Shown: positions 63,956 to 64,000 of the stretch, piece after piece | Layout: each line of letters begins with the position of its first letter | Numbering within the stretch: position 1 is the first letter of the stretch | NCBI RefSeq assembly: GCF_000938305.1 | Contig: NZ_JYMT01000033.1 | Location: forward strand, 56,753-120,752 | DNA: 64,000 nucleotides | DNA from: Bradyrhizobium sp. LTSP885 | Lineage (GTDB): Bacteria; Pseudomonadota; Alphaproteobacteria; Rhizobiales; Xanthobacteraceae | Direction of reading: 5' to 3' | The notes under the pieces: generated by a model | The model's input: the letters and a program-made list of their open reading frames with translations, nothing else | What the model was told of the DNA's origin: nothing | Databases searched by the model: none | Program-made: the position numbers and the translations under genes

Positions 63956-64000
63956 ATGGAACGGTTGCCGAAAAAAATTGAACCGATAACGAGTGGGGAC
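63956..64000 (+). CDS. Start of a further gene, cut off by the window
   Basis: ATG 63956 with GGGAG six bases upstream reads MERLPKKIEPITSGD to the window end. Too short to identify. Confidence 0.35.
   Translation, partial: MERLPKKIEPITSGD

Noticed and set aside
44961..64000. CRISPR array or cas genes in the island
   Set aside because: No evenly spaced direct repeats with unique spacers were seen, and no Cas protein motifs.

Overview
The window looks like the chromosome of an alphaproteobacterium of the Bradyrhizobium / Nitrobacteraceae type. The support is high-GC coding sequence, rhizobial protein families (DUF1236, TIGR02301, DUF3096, an N-terminally extended pyruvate phosphate dikinase, an alphaproteobacterial ETF-ubiquinone oxidoreductase) and several dispersed palindromic intergenic repeats of the kind common in that group. 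No search could be run, so the genus is an inference.

Positions 1-44.96 kb are ordinary backbone. In order: a truncated family 2 glycosyltransferase, radical SAM protein, VOC protein, RNase HII, membrane glycosyltransferase, family 4 uracil-DNA glycosylase, ETF-QO, TPR lipoprotein-like protein, ispE, polyprenyl diphosphate synthase diverging from DUF2007 and a TrmN6-like methyltransferase, S49 peptidase, glyQ-glyS with a methyltransferase and GFA protein, ppdK, SleB-type hydrolase, MFS transporter, acrylyl-CoA reductase, chemoreceptor, DUF2339 protein, a ygfZ-tag-HD operon, a dihydroorotase-like gene, then small operons with HAD, Nudix, HMCES/YedK, GNAT, FAD oxidoreductase and the tsaC/Sua5 tRNA-modification gene. 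Three small proteins (32, 51 and 77 residues) are included.

At 44.88-44.96 kb a tRNA-Pro(CGG) marks the edge of a genomic island that runs to the end of the window. Its tyrosine integrase is at 46.8-48.0 kb with an overlapping excisionase-like gene. The island has visibly lower GC, many hypothetical genes and gene remnants, and carries anti-phage modules: (a) an HTH gene overlapping a gene with a HEPN-like RxxxxH motif; (b) a three-gene operon of an unrecognised 602-residue protein, a DUF2235 alpha/beta hydrolase and a 1152-residue TIR / WD40 / Roc-COR GTPase / zinc ribbon / DUF4365-nuclease-like protein, the best candidate for an undescribed system; (c) an E2-type (short type II) CBASS of CD-NTase, E2-like protein and HNH-SAVED effector Cap5; (d) an XRE regulator, ImmA-type protease and exodeoxyribonuclease I-like exonuclease in one operon; (e) a Septu pair, PtuA ATPase and PtuB HNH nuclease. 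The far island end and second attachment site are not in the window, and a further gene seems to start at 63.96 kb.
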